Below, in pieces: positions 46,002-56,062 of a stretch of 64,000 bases of DNA. Under the pieces are notes generated by a model, which had not been told where the DNA came from, searched no databases, and saw nothing but the letters and a program-made list of their open reading frames with translations. This DNA comes from Alistipes sp. (GTDB taxonomy: Bacteria; Bacteroidota; Bacteroidia; Bacteroidales; Rikenellaceae): positions 169,179-233,178 of the forward strand of contig JAIDUK010000036.1 in assembly GCA_029060215.1 (NCBI GenBank), in the 5' to 3' direction. Each line of letters opens with the position of its first letter. Within the stretch, counting starts at the first letter, position 1. Position numbers and translations under genes: made by a program.

Positions 46002-47632
46002 TGTACAGGAATTCCATACGGACCGTCGTTTTCCCGTTGTTGTTGGCGGCCGGGGTCGTGGCCGGGACTGCGTTGGGGTTCTATGCGGGGCGTCATTCGG
46101 GCGTGCCGCAGGTCTTCCTGCCGCAGCAGGAGAATCCCGGCAGCAAGCTCACGCAGACCCTCTCGCTCATCGGGAGCAAGTATGTCGACCCCGTCTCCGT
46201 GGATTCGCTCGCCGAGCAGGTCATCCCGTTGTTGGTCGGCGAGCTCGACCCCCATTCGGTCTACATTCCCGCCGACGAGATGGCGGCCATGAACGAGTCG
46301 CTCGAGGGCGAGTTCGACGGCATCGGCGTGGTCTTCAACATGGCGACCGATACGGTCATCGTGTTGAACGTCATCGCGCAGGGTCCCAGCGACAAGGTCG
46401 GGGTCCGGGCGGGCGACCGCATCATCGAGATCGACGATTCTCTGGTCGCCGGGCGCAAGATTCCGCAGAACGAGATCGTCAAGCGGCTGCGCGGTCCGCG
46501 CGGCACGACCGTGCGGTTGGGTTTGGAGCGGCAGCATATCCCCGAACTGGTGCAGGTCGAGGTCGTGCGCGGGGCCATTCCCATCAAGAGCATCGAGTCG
46601 GCGTTCCGCATCGAGGGTAGCATCGGTTACATCAAGTTGGGGCAGTTCGCCCGCACTACGGCGCTCGAGATGCGCCGGGCGCTCGCCCTGTTGCGGGCCG
46701 AGGGGGTCGACCGGTTGATCTTCGATTTGCGCGGCAATGCCGGAGGTTTTCTCGATCAGGCGATCGCCGTGGCCAACGAGTTCCTGCACAAGGGGCAGTT
46801 GATCGTCTATACCGAGGACCGCAACAAGCAGCAGTTGCGCGAGTATGCCGACGGCACCGGTACGGCGCAGGAGATGGCTGTGGCGGTGCTCATCGACGAG
46901 GGGAGCGCTTCGTCGAGCGAGATTCTCGCCGGGGCTTTGCAGGACAACGACCGCGGCACCCTCGTCGGCCGCCGTTCGTTCGGCAAGGGGCTCGTGCAGC
47001 AGCAGCTTCCCTATTCCGACGGTTCGGCCTTGCGTCTGACCACAGCCCGTTATTACACGCCCACCGGGCGTTCGATCCAGAAACCCTATACCATCGGCCA
47101 CGGCGATAGTTACGAGGAGGACCTTTGGAACCGTTATCGCAACAACGAGTTTTTCTCGGCCGACAGCATCCGTTTCTCCGATTCGTTGCGGTTCGTCACC
47201 CCCGGCGGCAAGGTGGTCTACGGCGGCGGGGGCATCATGCCCGATTTCTTCATCCCGGCCGACACGACCGACGTGACCCCTTATTTCGTCGAGGTCGCCG
47301 GGCGCAACATCCTCTACCGCTACACCATCGAGTATGCCGACAAACATCGCGATGCGTTGAATGCCGTCGAGAGCGTCGCGCAGCTTAAAGCCTTGTTGGA
47401 CAGCGATAAAACGTTGGTCAACAGTTTCATCCGCTACGCCGCTGCCAAAGGGGTGGAGCCCCGTTACGAGGAGATCGCCCGTTCGCGGCGGCTCATCGAG
47501 GCGCAGCTCCGTGCTTATATCGGCCGCAACACCAAGCTGGAGGATACGGGTTTCTACGCCAACATCTACCCGGTGGACAAGGTGATCCTGCGGGCCATCG
47601 AAATCTTAAACAACCAACAGTCAGATGATTAA
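46001..47632 (+). CDS. S41 family C-terminal processing peptidase
   Basis: PDZ VRAGDRIIEIDDSLVAG; LIFDLRGNAGGFLDQAIAVANEFL; DEGSASSSEILAGALQDNDRGTLVGRRSFGKGLVQ. Confidence 0.95.
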   Translation: MYRNSIRTVVFPLLLAAGVVAGTALGFYAGRHSGVPQVFLPQQENPGSKLTQTLSLIGSKYVDPVSVDSLAEQVIPLLVGELDPHSVYIPADEMAAMNESLEGEFDGIGVVFNMATDTVIVLNVIAQGPSDKVGVRAGDRIIEIDDSLVAGRKIPQNEIVKRLRGPRGTTVRLGLERQHIPELVQVEVVRGAIPIKSIESAFRIEGSIGYIKLGQFARTTALEMRRALALLRAEGVDRLIFDLRGNAGGFLDQAIAVANEFLHKGQLIVYTEDRNKQQLREYADGTGTAQEMAVAVLIDEGSASSSEILAGALQDNDRGTLVGRRSFGKGLVQQQLPYSDGSALRLTTARYYTPTGRSIQKPYTIGHGDSYEEDLWNRYRNNEFFSADSIRFSDSLRFVTPGGKVVYGGGGIMPDFFIPADTTDVTPYFVEVAGRNILYRYTIEYADKHRDALNAVESVAQLKALLDSDKTLVNSFIRYAAAKGVEPRYEEIARSRRLIEAQLRAYIGRNTKLEDTGFYANIYPVDKVILRAIEILNNQQSDD

Positions 47633-47909
47633 GAAGTTTATCGGAATGCTCTTTTCGGCGGCCGCCATCGCCGTCATGGTCTTCGCGGTTCTCGGGCGCG
47701 ACCGTTACCGGTCTTTGATCGGCGAGACGACTTTCGCCGTGCCGTCGTTTTTCCGTTCCGGACCCAACTCCGCCGATGCGTCCGAGCCGGCGAATGCTCC
47801 GGCTGCCGTGCCTGCGCCGACCGCTGCTCAGGCGGATTCCGACGAGGCCGATTATCTCGACGACGATGAGTTGCTCACACCCGATCTCTTCTCGTCGGAC
47901 GATTATTGA
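47625..47909 (+). CDS. Small single-TM hypothetical protein
   Basis: 94 aa; N-terminal TM, Ala/Pro-rich linker, acidic C-term DEADYLDDDELLTPDLFSSDDY; overlaps S41 gene. Confidence 0.65.
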   Translation: MIKKFIGMLFSAAAIAVMVFAVLGRDRYRSLIGETTFAVPSFFRSGPNSADASEPANAPAAVPAPTAAQADSDEADYLDDDELLTPDLFSSDDY

Positions 47910-47930
47910 TTGTCGGAGCGTATATTATGT

Positions 47931-47960
47931 AAAGCAGGTCCTTGCATAAGGACCTGCTTT
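47931..47960 (+). terminator. Terminator-like hairpin
   Basis: 13-bp stem AAAGCAGGTCCTT-GCAT-AAGGACCTGCTTT. Confidence 0.75.
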
Positions 47961-47989
47961 GCTTTGATACATAGGTATATGAAGCCTGT

Positions 47990-48535
47990 TTATTCATGTA
48001 AAATCGCTTCGTAAATGTCGGCCAGCCGGTTGCGCAGATGTTTCACCGCGTAGTGTTTGCGCGACAGCAGAGTGGCTATGGGGATGCCCGTGTCTTCGGC
48101 CAGTTCGCGAAAGGAGAGCCCTTCGATTTCGGTCAGCCAGAAGATGTCGCGTTGTTCGGCGGGCAATTCGTCGAGCGCTTTCTCCAACTCGTCCCACACC
48201 ATCGTCCGCAGCAGTTCGGTCTCGGGCGAATTCTCCTCGTCGGCCAGCAGGGCCGTAATTTCGCTGACGATTCCTTTTTCGTCGTCGGGTTCCGGCAGCG
48301 GAGTTTCGCGGTGTTTGCGCCGGTGGTCGATGATGCGGTTGCGGGCCGCGCGGAAGAGCCATGCCGCCACTTGCGTCACAGGGTTCAGCGCATCGGTCTG
48401 TACGAAGCGCATGAACACTTCCTGCACGATGTCTTCGGCTTCTTCGCGCGAGGGGATGCGCCGCACGATGAAGGCGCCCAGCTGACGGCGGTATTTCTCG
48501 AAGACTTCGGCGGGATTATTCCTCGCGGGCGTCAT
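47990..48535 (-). CDS. ECF-type RNA polymerase sigma factor
   Basis: EEAEDIVQEVFMRF; AAWLFRAARNRIIDHRRKH; LPAEQRDIFWLTEIEGLSFRELAEDTGIPIATLLSRKHYAVKHLRNRL. Confidence 0.93.
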   Translation of the reverse strand: MTPARNNPAEVFEKYRRQLGAFIVRRIPSREEAEDIVQEVFMRFVQTDALNPVTQVAAWLFRAARNRIIDHRRKHRETPLPEPDDEKGIVSEITALLADEENSPETELLRTMVWDELEKALDELPAEQRDIFWLTEIEGLSFRELAEDTGIPIATLLSRKHYAVKHLRNRLADIYEAILHE

Positions 48536-48860
48536 CGGCGCGGTTTTCTGCGGAGTGTTCGGCGTAGAGCGAGCGCATGCGGCGGCGGATGAATTCGCGG
48601 CGTTCTTCGCGCGAGAGGCCGTGCATCGTTTCGTGCAGATGGTGGTGGTGGCGGTGCAGGTGGTGCACCCCGCGACCGGCATGACCGAAGAACAGGTGGA
48701 CGAGTGCCAGCAGGCCCAGCATCTGCCAGTAGCCGACGGCTTTCCAGCCGAAAATTTCGGGTACGAGGGCGTTCCAAAGCCACATGGCGGCACCGACGGC
48801 GGCCGCGAGCAGGGCGATTCCGCCGATTGTGTGGAGTACGAATCGAAGATTGCGTTTCAT
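48516..48860 (-). CDS. His-rich small membrane protein cotranscribed with the ECF sigma factor
   Basis: 114 aa; TM segments, GYWQMLGLLALVHLFFGHAGRGVHHLHRHHHHLHETMHG; overlaps sigma gene start. Confidence 0.8.
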   Translation of the reverse strand: MKRNLRFVLHTIGGIALLAAAVGAAMWLWNALVPEIFGWKAVGYWQMLGLLALVHLFFGHAGRGVHHLHRHHHHLHETMHGLSREERREFIRRRMRSLYAEHSAENRADDAREE

Positions 48861-48866
48861 GACGGG

Positions 48867-49286
48867 TTATTGTTTTTTCAGGAATTTCGGGATTCTCGAA
48901 TGGCAGAAAAGCACGTGGAACACTACCAGCAGGCCGAATATCTTCCAATAGTCGATCGCTTGCCAAGCTGCGGGGTCCAACGACCACGGCAGGGCCAGCG
49001 CCAAGGCCAGCACCGGAGGCAGGACGCCTTGCAGGATGCGTTTCGCGGTGGCTTTGCGCCCCTTCGGGTTGCGGATGACGATCGCTTTGTTGGGGCAGGA
49101 GCGTTCGCAGTGGCGGCACCCGGCGCAGCGTTCGGCGTCGGCCACCTGCACGAAGCGGCATTGTCCGTTGTCGGCCAGCCGGAGTACTCCGTGGCGGCAT
49201 GCTTCGACACAGTGTCCGCAGCCCGTGCAGTCGTAGGTGCGGAGGATGATTTCGGTGTTCTTCATTTTCGCAAGGTTTCTATCCAT
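48867..49286 (-). CDS. 4Fe-4S ferredoxin with C-terminal membrane module
   Basis: YDCTGCGHCVEACRHGV; CAGCRHCERSCPNKAI; C-terminal AWQAIDYWKIFGLLVVFHVLFCHSRIPKFLKKQ. Confidence 0.88.
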   Translation of the reverse strand: MDRNLAKMKNTEIILRTYDCTGCGHCVEACRHGVLRLADNGQCRFVQVADAERCAGCRHCERSCPNKAIVIRNPKGRKATAKRILQGVLPPVLALALALPWSLDPAAWQAIDYWKIFGLLVVFHVLFCHSRIPKFLKKQ

Positions 49287-49328
49287 GCAGACGATCGGGC
49301 GCGGAAAATATTTTAGGCTGGCAAAAAA

Positions 49329-49353
49329 ATTCCCCGGATTTTCTCCGGGGAAT
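49329..49353 (-). terminator. deoC terminator
   Basis: ATTCCCCGGA-TTTTC-TCCGGGGAAT; T-run on the minus strand. Confidence 0.85.
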
Positions 49354-49377
49354 GTCGCGAAAACGCGGTCGTATCCG

Positions 49378-50256
49378 CTAATAATACTTGATTTCCTTGC
49401 CCTCGATGGCCGACAGGATGTTGTTGGCGGCCGACGAAGCGCCGATGCGGAACAGGTCGGTCGTGAGCCATTCCTTGCCCAGAATCTCCTCGACGATGGT
49501 GTAGTAGAGCGCCGCGTCCTCGGCCGTGCGTACGCCGCCTGCGGCCTTGAATCCCACCTTGCGGCCGGTCTTGTCGTAGTAGTCGCGGATCGCTTCGCAC
49601 ATGACCACCGCAGCTTCGGGCGTCGCCGCTACGTCGATCTTGCCGGTCGAGGTCTTGATGAAGTCGGCCCCCGCGAGCATCGAGAGCAGCGAGGCCTTGC
49701 GGATGAGCTCGGGTGTTTTCAGCGCGCCCGATTCGATGATGACCTTCAGCACCACGTCGCGGTCCATCTCCGAACGGATCACCTCCACTTCGTTGGCCGC
49801 TTCGTCGTATTCGCCCGTCAGCATCCGGCCTACGTTGAGCACGATGTCCACTTCGTCGGCGCCGTTTTCGATGGCCATGGCTACTTCCAGCGCCTTGACT
49901 TCGAGGAATGTCTGCGCCGCGGGGAACCCGCCGGCCACCGACGTGATGCGCATCGGCGTGCCGTCGATAGCCAGCCCTACGGTCTCCACGAACGAGGGGT
50001 AGATGCAGATCGACGCCACGTTGGGGATGTGGGGATATTTGGTGTAGAATTCGGCGGTCTTGCGGGCGAACTCCGTGACGGAGGTCACCGAGTCGTTGCA
50101 CGACAGGGTGGTGATGTCGATGGCCGAGTAGCAGAATTTGTAGACTTCGGCGTTGTGGTTGCGTTCGGCGATTTTGCGCATCTGCGCCACGCGTTCGTCG
50201 ACTTCGGCCGCACTCCATGCGGGAGCGTATTCGTTGAGCTGGTTTGCGTACTCCAT
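49378..50256 (-). CDS. deoC: Deoxyribose-phosphate aldolase
   Basis: ASICIYPSFV; GADEVDIVLNVGRML; VLKVIIESGAL; ADFIKTSTGK; VGFKAAGGVRTAEDA. Confidence 0.95.
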   Translation of the reverse strand: MEYANQLNEYAPAWSAAEVDERVAQMRKIAERNHNAEVYKFCYSAIDITTLSCNDSVTSVTEFARKTAEFYTKYPHIPNVASICIYPSFVETVGLAIDGTPMRITSVAGGFPAAQTFLEVKALEVAMAIENGADEVDIVLNVGRMLTGEYDEAANEVEVIRSEMDRDVVLKVIIESGALKTPELIRKASLLSMLAGADFIKTSTGKIDVAATPEAAVVMCEAIRDYYDKTGRKVGFKAAGGVRTAEDAALYYTIVEEILGKEWLTTDLFRIGASSAANNILSAIEGKEIKYY

Positions 50257-50322
50257 AGGGTGGTTGGTATTTTTTACAAAAATAGGAAAAAATAATGGAT
50301 TTTCCCACACCGCCTTCTCTGC

Positions 50323-50361
50323 AAAAAAAGAGCCCGGACCTACAGGTTCCGGGCTCTTTTT
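50323..50361. terminator. Bidirectional terminator hairpin
   Basis: AAAAAAAGAGCCCGGA...TCCGGGCTCTTTTT. Confidence 0.85.
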
Positions 50362-50377
50362 GCTTGGCCGGGGAAAA

Positions 50378-52105
50378 TTATTTCCGGAGTGCGGCCAGAT
50401 TGATGTCCTTGGCAGCCTTGTCAGCCAGCGCCGGGTTCTTCGATACGGCGCTCTTGAGCTGTGCGTCGGCGGTGTTCAGGTCGCCTTCCTTCGCTGCGAT
50501 TACGGCGCGCAGGTAGTCGGCATCGGCCGAGTTGTCCTTGGCGATAGCCTTCTTGGCGGCGGGCAGGTCGTTGTTCATCACCGAAGCGACTGCGGCGTTG
50601 TAGCCTTCCAGCGAGTTGGCAGCAGTCTTGTAGTCGCCCTGTGCGGCAGCCAGTGCGGCCTTGGCCTCGGCGTCGGCCGACTGAGCGTACTTCTTGGCCT
50701 CGGCGGTGTTGCCGTTGGCAAGGTTCGACAGCAGGAGGTTCTTGTTCAGCTCCTTCGACGAATCCAGCGTAGCGGCCTTCTCGAACGACTTCAGAGCCGA
50801 AGCCTTCTGACCGGCCTTGGTCTGAGCTACACCGAGGTTGTTGTATACGCGTGCGTCGTTGTATTTCTTGGCTGCGGCTGCGAGGATCGAAACCTGCTCG
50901 TTGGCGCCGTTGGCCAGCGTCTCGGCAGCGTAGAGGTATTCCTCGACGGTCAGGTCGCCGCCGTTGCGGTAGGCAGCCATGATCTCAGCGTCGGTCTTGC
51001 CCTGAATGTCGGTGCTGTTGACGATCTGCGAGCGGCGCAGTTCGGGCAGGATGTCGGTCTTCAGTTCGTTGAATACCGAGGTCATGTTCTTGATTTCGCT
51101 CTCGCGCTGTGCGGGCGAGTTGTAGAGGCTCAGCACCTGAAGAATCAGGTTCTTGTCCTTGATGTCCGATTTCTCGACCAGTTCCTTGAAGCCGGCCCAG
51201 TCCTCGCCGTAGGCGGCAGCGTCGATGTCGAGCCCCGTCTTCTTCAGCAGCTTGGCTACGACTTTCTTGCCCGATTCGCTGCGGGCCTTCGAAAGTTTGT
51301 CGTTGAACTTCTCCGGACCGTCGGGCGAAGCATAGCCTTTCACAGCGATGTTCTGCGTGGCGCGGTCGTTCTCGAGGTTCTTCTCTACGTTGTTCTTGAA
51401 GTCGCCCAGATCGGCGTTGCGCTCGTTCTTCTTCGTCACTACCGACGAGTTGATGGCGTAGAGCAGGTCGGTCTTGTCGACAACGGTGGTCACACGCTTG
51501 TAGTTGTTGGCCATCGGCTCCATGATGTCGCCGTACTTGAGGTCCTTCTGCAAGGTGTTCAGACCGTAGGCTACCGTCAGACCGAATTCCTTGGCCAGCG
51601 CCTTGGCTGCGTCATCGTTGGCAGCGAGGATCTCCAGCTGCTCCTTGGTGGCGATGGCGCCGTCGTTGAGGTTCACCAGCGTGAATTCCTTGCAGCCGCC
51701 GCTCGTGCACTTGATTTCGGCACGGAGCTGGAGTGCGCACTGATCCATGCGGGGATCGTAGGGGAATTCGACGTGCTGCGTGAAGCTGCCGCCGTTGTTG
51801 GCTACGACCGTGTAGTTCTCGTCTACGCTCGAGCCCTGATAGAACTTGGGCGTGCCGGCTACTTCGCCGCCCTCGAATACGATCACGGGAGTGACCTTGA
51901 CAACGGCTTTCTTATTGAAATAGTCTTCGGGGAACGTCACGTTGATGTCGGCGGCTACGAAGCCGTTGTTCAGCGTCAGCACCTCCGGATTGACGGTCAG
52001 GTTCACCTCGTCGCGGTTCTTGGCCATCTTCTTGAAGCAGTTGCAGCTCGAGAAAGCCAGCGCGCCGGCTGCGAGCACGACGCTCAATTTCATGAAGTTT
52101 TTCAT
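50378..52105 (-). CDS. Large lipoprotein with OmpA-like and TPR segments
   Basis: 575 aa; lipobox LAFSSC; QNIAVKGYASPDGPEKFNDKLSKARSESGKKVV (OmpA/MotB-like) and C-terminal TPR-like helices. Confidence 0.75.
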   Translation of the reverse strand: MKNFMKLSVVLAAGALAFSSCNCFKKMAKNRDEVNLTVNPEVLTLNNGFVAADINVTFPEDYFNKKAVVKVTPVIVFEGGEVAGTPKFYQGSSVDENYTVVANNGGSFTQHVEFPYDPRMDQCALQLRAEIKCTSGGCKEFTLVNLNDGAIATKEQLEILAANDDAAKALAKEFGLTVAYGLNTLQKDLKYGDIMEPMANNYKRVTTVVDKTDLLYAINSSVVTKKNERNADLGDFKNNVEKNLENDRATQNIAVKGYASPDGPEKFNDKLSKARSESGKKVVAKLLKKTGLDIDAAAYGEDWAGFKELVEKSDIKDKNLILQVLSLYNSPAQRESEIKNMTSVFNELKTDILPELRRSQIVNSTDIQGKTDAEIMAAYRNGGDLTVEEYLYAAETLANGANEQVSILAAAAKKYNDARVYNNLGVAQTKAGQKASALKSFEKAATLDSSKELNKNLLLSNLANGNTAEAKKYAQSADAEAKAALAAAQGDYKTAANSLEGYNAAVASVMNNDLPAAKKAIAKDNSADADYLRAVIAAKEGDLNTADAQLKSAVSKNPALADKAAKDINLAALRK

Positions 52106-52299
52106 CTCGATAGAAATTTAGTGTGTTTATTTTGTTGTTTGCCTCTTTCGGGGTCCGTTGCCGGTCCGCCGCCGGGGGCCTTCATGGGGCCTTGCGGCTT
52201 GTCCGACAGGGACAAATATAGAAAACTCTCGGCGATTGTGCAATATTTCGGGCGGTTTTTCCGAAAAATTTCCGCCCGAAATATCGTCCGTTCACCGGG

Positions 52300-54498
52300 T
52301 TACTCTTCCTTGTGGCCCCGGCGTTCCGGGCGGGGGCGGCGTTCGCGTTCCACGTAGCCCTCCGGTTTGGGGAGGAGCGCTTTGCGCGAAAGTTTGAGTT
52401 TGCCGGTCTTGGCGTCTACGCCGATGAGCTTCACATCGATTTCGTCGCCTTCCTTCAGACCCGTTTCGTCCATCGTCTCGAAGCGTTTGTAGTCGATCTC
52501 CGAGATGTGGAGCAGGGCATCCTTGCCCGGCATGATCTCTACGAAGGCGCCGAACGCTACGATCGAGCGGATCTTGCCATGGTAGGTTTCGCCCACCTCG
52601 GGCACCGCTACGATGGCTTTGATGCGTGCCAGCGCTCCGTCCAGCGCCGCCTTGTCCACACCGAAGATGTCGACATAGCCTTTGTTGTCGTCTTCGGTGA
52701 TGGTGATGGTCGTGCCCGTGGTCTTCTGGATGTCCTGAATCACCTTGCCGCCCGGGCCGATCACGGCGCCGATCATATCCTGCGGGATGGTGATCTGAAC
52801 GATGCGCGGTACGAACGGGCGGTAGTCGGCGCGCGGTTCGGCTATGCACTCCGTGATCTTGTCGAGGATATGCATGCGGCCCTTGCGTGCCTGTTCGAGC
52901 GCGGCGGCCAGCACTTCGTACGACAGACCGTCCACCTTGATGTCCATCTGCGTGGCCGTGATACCGTCGCGGGTGCCCGTCACCTTGAAGTCCATGTCGC
53001 CCAAGTGGTCTTCGTCGCCCAAGATGTCGGACAGCACGGCCCATTTGCCGCTCGCCGAATCCGAGATCAGACCCATGGCGATGCCCGACACGGGTTTCTT
53101 GAGCTTCACGCCCGCATCCATCAGCGCCAGCGTGCCGGCGCAGACCGTGGCCATCGACGACGAGCCGTTCGATTCCAGAATGTCCGACACCACGCGTACC
53201 GCATAGGGGTTCTCCTCGCCCAGCGGAATCATCGGCTTCAGCGCGCGCCATGCCAGATGCCCGTGGCCGATCTCGCGGCGGCTCAGACCGCGTGCGGCCT
53301 TGGCTTCGCCCGTCGAGAAGGGCGGGAAGTTGTAGTGCAGTACGAATTGTTCGGTGCCTTGTACCAGTACTTCGTCCTTCACCTTCTCATCAAGTTTCGT
53401 ACCGAGCGTGACGGTCGTCAGCGACTGCGTTTCGCCGCGGGTGAAGATCGCCGAGCCGTGGGCGGCGGGCAGGTAGCCCACTTCGCACCAGATGGGGCGG
53501 ATTTCGTCCGTGCGGCGGCCGTCCAAGCGCTTGCCCTCGTCGAGGATCATGTTGCGCATGGCTTTCTTCTGTACGTCGTCGTGGAAATACTTGTGGATCA
53601 GCGGGGCTTTCTCTACGAGCTCCTCTTCGGTGTAGCGCGAGGCGAATTCGGCTTCCAGCGCGTCGAACATCTCGCTGCGTTCGTGCTTCATCGTGCCGCT
53701 CGTGGCAATGGCGTAGGCCTTGTCGTAGAGTTCGCGGATGATGGTCTGGCGCAGTTCTTCGTCGTTGACTTCGTGGCAGTAGGTGCGTTTCACGTCCTTG
53801 CCCAGTTCCTTGGCCAGTTCGATCTGTACGGCGCAGTGTTTCTTGATCTCCTCATGGGCGAACTTGATGGCGCCGAGCATCACTTCTTCGGACACTTCCT
53901 TCATCTCGCCTTCGACCATCAGGATGTTGTCGATCGTACCGCCCACCATGATGTCCAAGTCGCATTCGGCCATCTCCGAGAATCCCGGGTTGATGGCGTA
54001 CTGGCCGTTCTTGCGCACGACGCGCACTTCCGAGATCGGTCCGCCGAACGGGATGTCCGACACGGCCAGCGCGGCCGATGCGGCCAGTCCGGCCAGTGCG
54101 TCGGGTTGGATATCCTTGTCTGCCGAGATCAGGTTCACCGTCACGTAAACTTCGGCGTGGTAGTCCGAGGGGAACAGCGGGCGCAGGGCGCGGTCGATCA
54201 GTCGGGCTGTCAGCACCTCCGCATCGTTGGCCTTGCCTTCGCGTTTCATGAAACCGCCCGGATAGCGGCCTGCGGCGGCGTATTTCTCCTTGTATTCGAC
54301 TTGCAGGGGCATGAAGTCGGTGTCGGGTTTGGCGTCCTTGGCCGCTACGACAGTACCCAGCAGCATCGTGTCGCCCATCTTGACGACTACCGAGCCGTCG
54401 GCCTGCTTGGCCAGCTTGCCCGTTTCGATCTCGATCCGGCGGCCGTCGGCCAGCGTGATGATCTTGCGGACTGCATTGTACAGCTTCTTTTCTTCCAT
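52300..54498 (-). CDS. pnp: Polyribonucleotide nucleotidyltransferase
   Basis: [49 protein letters not shown] and S1 [30 protein letters not shown]. Confidence 0.97.
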   Translation of the reverse strand: MEEKKLYNAVRKIITLADGRRIEIETGKLAKQADGSVVVKMGDTMLLGTVVAAKDAKPDTDFMPLQVEYKEKYAAAGRYPGGFMKREGKANDAEVLTARLIDRALRPLFPSDYHAEVYVTVNLISADKDIQPDALAGLAASAALAVSDIPFGGPISEVRVVRKNGQYAINPGFSEMAECDLDIMVGGTIDNILMVEGEMKEVSEEVMLGAIKFAHEEIKKHCAVQIELAKELGKDVKRTYCHEVNDEELRQTIIRELYDKAYAIATSGTMKHERSEMFDALEAEFASRYTEEELVEKAPLIHKYFHDDVQKKAMRNMILDEGKRLDGRRTDEIRPIWCEVGYLPAAHGSAIFTRGETQSLTTVTLGTKLDEKVKDEVLVQGTEQFVLHYNFPPFSTGEAKAARGLSRREIGHGHLAWRALKPMIPLGEENPYAVRVVSDILESNGSSSMATVCAGTLALMDAGVKLKKPVSGIAMGLISDSASGKWAVLSDILGDEDHLGDMDFKVTGTRDGITATQMDIKVDGLSYEVLAAALEQARKGRMHILDKITECIAEPRADYRPFVPRIVQITIPQDMIGAVIGPGGKVIQDIQKTTGTTITITEDDNKGYVDIFGVDKAALDGALARIKAIVAVPEVGETYHGKIRSIVAFGAFVEIMPGKDALLHISEIDYKRFETMDETGLKEGDEIDVKLIGVDAKTGKLKLSRKALLPKPEGYVERERRPRPERRGHKEE

Positions 54499-54597
54499 AA
54501 ATTTTTTTGACCTATAGTGTTGTTCGTTTTTCGCAATGTTTTTACGAAAATGAAGGCAACCCCCTTCGGGAGATTGCCCTCATTTCTTCCTCGTGGA

Positions 54598-54870
54598 CTA
54601 CTTGCGGAGGTTGAGCGTCTTGACGATGGCGCGGTAGCGCTCGATGTCGACCTCCTTGAGGTATTCCAGCAACTGGCGGCGCTTGCCCACCAGACGCAGC
54701 AGTGCGCGCTGGGTGCCGAAGTCGTGCTTGTTGCTCTTGAGGTGGTTCGTAAGGTGGCTGATACGGTACGAGAACAGCGCGATCTGGCTCTCGGGAGAGC
54801 CCGTGTCGGTGTTGGACTTGCCGTACTGGCCGAAAAGCTCCTGCTTTTTTTCTGCGGTTAAATAAGCCAT
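54598..54870 (-). CDS. rpsO: 30S ribosomal protein S15
   Basis: DTGSPESQIALFSYRISHLTNHLKSNKHDFGTQRALLRLVGKRRQLLEYLK. Confidence 0.97.
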   Translation of the reverse strand: MAYLTAEKKQELFGQYGKSNTDTGSPESQIALFSYRISHLTNHLKSNKHDFGTQRALLRLVGKRRQLLEYLKEVDIERYRAIVKTLNLRK

Positions 54871-55061
54871 TTGTGTGTTGAGTTATTTAAGTTCCACTCT
54901 ACGACGCATTCCCCTTACCGGAATCACGCCAGAGCGTGACTGCAAAGGTACGAATAAATTGAGAATTAAAAATTAAAAACGAAGAATTATTCCTTATTCG
55001 GGGCAAAATCTGCGATTCTTCCGAGAAAATCGTATTTTTGCAGGAGAAAAAGGTCAATCTT

Positions 55062-56054
55062 ATGCTGAAATGGGTTCTTGTCGCCGGCGCATCGCTGGTC
55101 GTGGCTTGTGCGCCCCGCCGGGATTATACGGTGGTCGAGGGGGTCATGTTGGGTACGTCGCTGCGCGTCGTGGCCGATGTCGAGGGCATCGGCCGACAGG
55201 GGTTGTACGCGGCCGTCATGGAGCTCGACCGCGAGGCCAAGGCTTCGATGTCCATCTTCGACGAGGGGTCGCTGCTGAGTCGTTTGAACCGCAACCTCAC
55301 CGACAGCGTCGACCGCCACATAGCATATTGTCTCCGGCTCGCCGACAGCATCGGCGCTTTGAGCGACGGGCGTTACGACGTCACCGTCAAGCCGTTGGTC
55401 GAGGCGTGGGGGTTCGCTGGCAAGGAGAGGGCCGCCGAGCCCGACATCGATTCGTTGCTGGAGTTCGTCGGGCGTGAAAAAGTCGCGGTCTGCGACGGTC
55501 GGCTGGTCAAGGCCGATGCGCGCGTGCAGCTCGATTTCAATTCCGTCGCCAAAGGGTATACGGTCGATCTGCTGGCCCGGCTCGTCGAGCGGTTCGGGGC
55601 GCAGAACTACCTCGTCGACATCGGCGGCGAGGTGCGGTGCCGGGGCGTCAACCGGCAGGGCGGACCGTGGCGCATCGGGGTCGAAACGCCGTTCGACGGC
55701 AACATGACCGATGGCGAGTATGTCCAGAAGCGCGTGCGGTTGTCCGACGGCGGGTTGGCCACTTCGGGCAATTATCGGCGGTTTTATATCGACGGCGAGG
55801 GGCGCAAGGTGGCCCATACCATCGACCCGCGTACGGGGCGCAGCGCCGTGTCGCGTTTGTTGTCGGTCACGGTAGCCGCGCCCACTTGCGCCGAGGCCGA
55901 CGCGCTGGGCACCATGTTTTTGGCCATGGGGGCCGACGATGCGTTGGCCGCGGCCCGGCGGATGCCCGGGGTCAAGGTCTATTTCATCTTGGCGGGCGCC
56001 GACGATTACGAAGAGTATGTTTCTCCTGCCATGCAGGAGTTGATCATGAATTGA
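55062..56054 (+). CDS. apbE: FAD:protein FMN transferase (ApbE)
   Basis: VMLGTSLRVVADVE...LSDGRYDVTVKPLVEAWGF...VQLDFNSVAKGYTVDLLA...LATSGNYRRFY...HTIDPRTGRS. Confidence 0.94.
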   Translation: MLKWVLVAGASLVVACAPRRDYTVVEGVMLGTSLRVVADVEGIGRQGLYAAVMELDREAKASMSIFDEGSLLSRLNRNLTDSVDRHIAYCLRLADSIGALSDGRYDVTVKPLVEAWGFAGKERAAEPDIDSLLEFVGREKVAVCDGRLVKADARVQLDFNSVAKGYTVDLLARLVERFGAQNYLVDIGGEVRCRGVNRQGGPWRIGVETPFDGNMTDGEYVQKRVRLSDGGLATSGNYRRFYIDGEGRKVAHTIDPRTGRSAVSRLLSVTVAAPTCAEADALGTMFLAMGADDALAAARRMPGVKVYFILAGADDYEEYVSPAMQELIMN

Positions 56055-56062
56055 GATAAGCC

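Noticed and set aside
52312-54510. 732-aa plus-strand ORF opposite pnp
   Set aside because: Antisense shadow of pnp with no recognisable domains.
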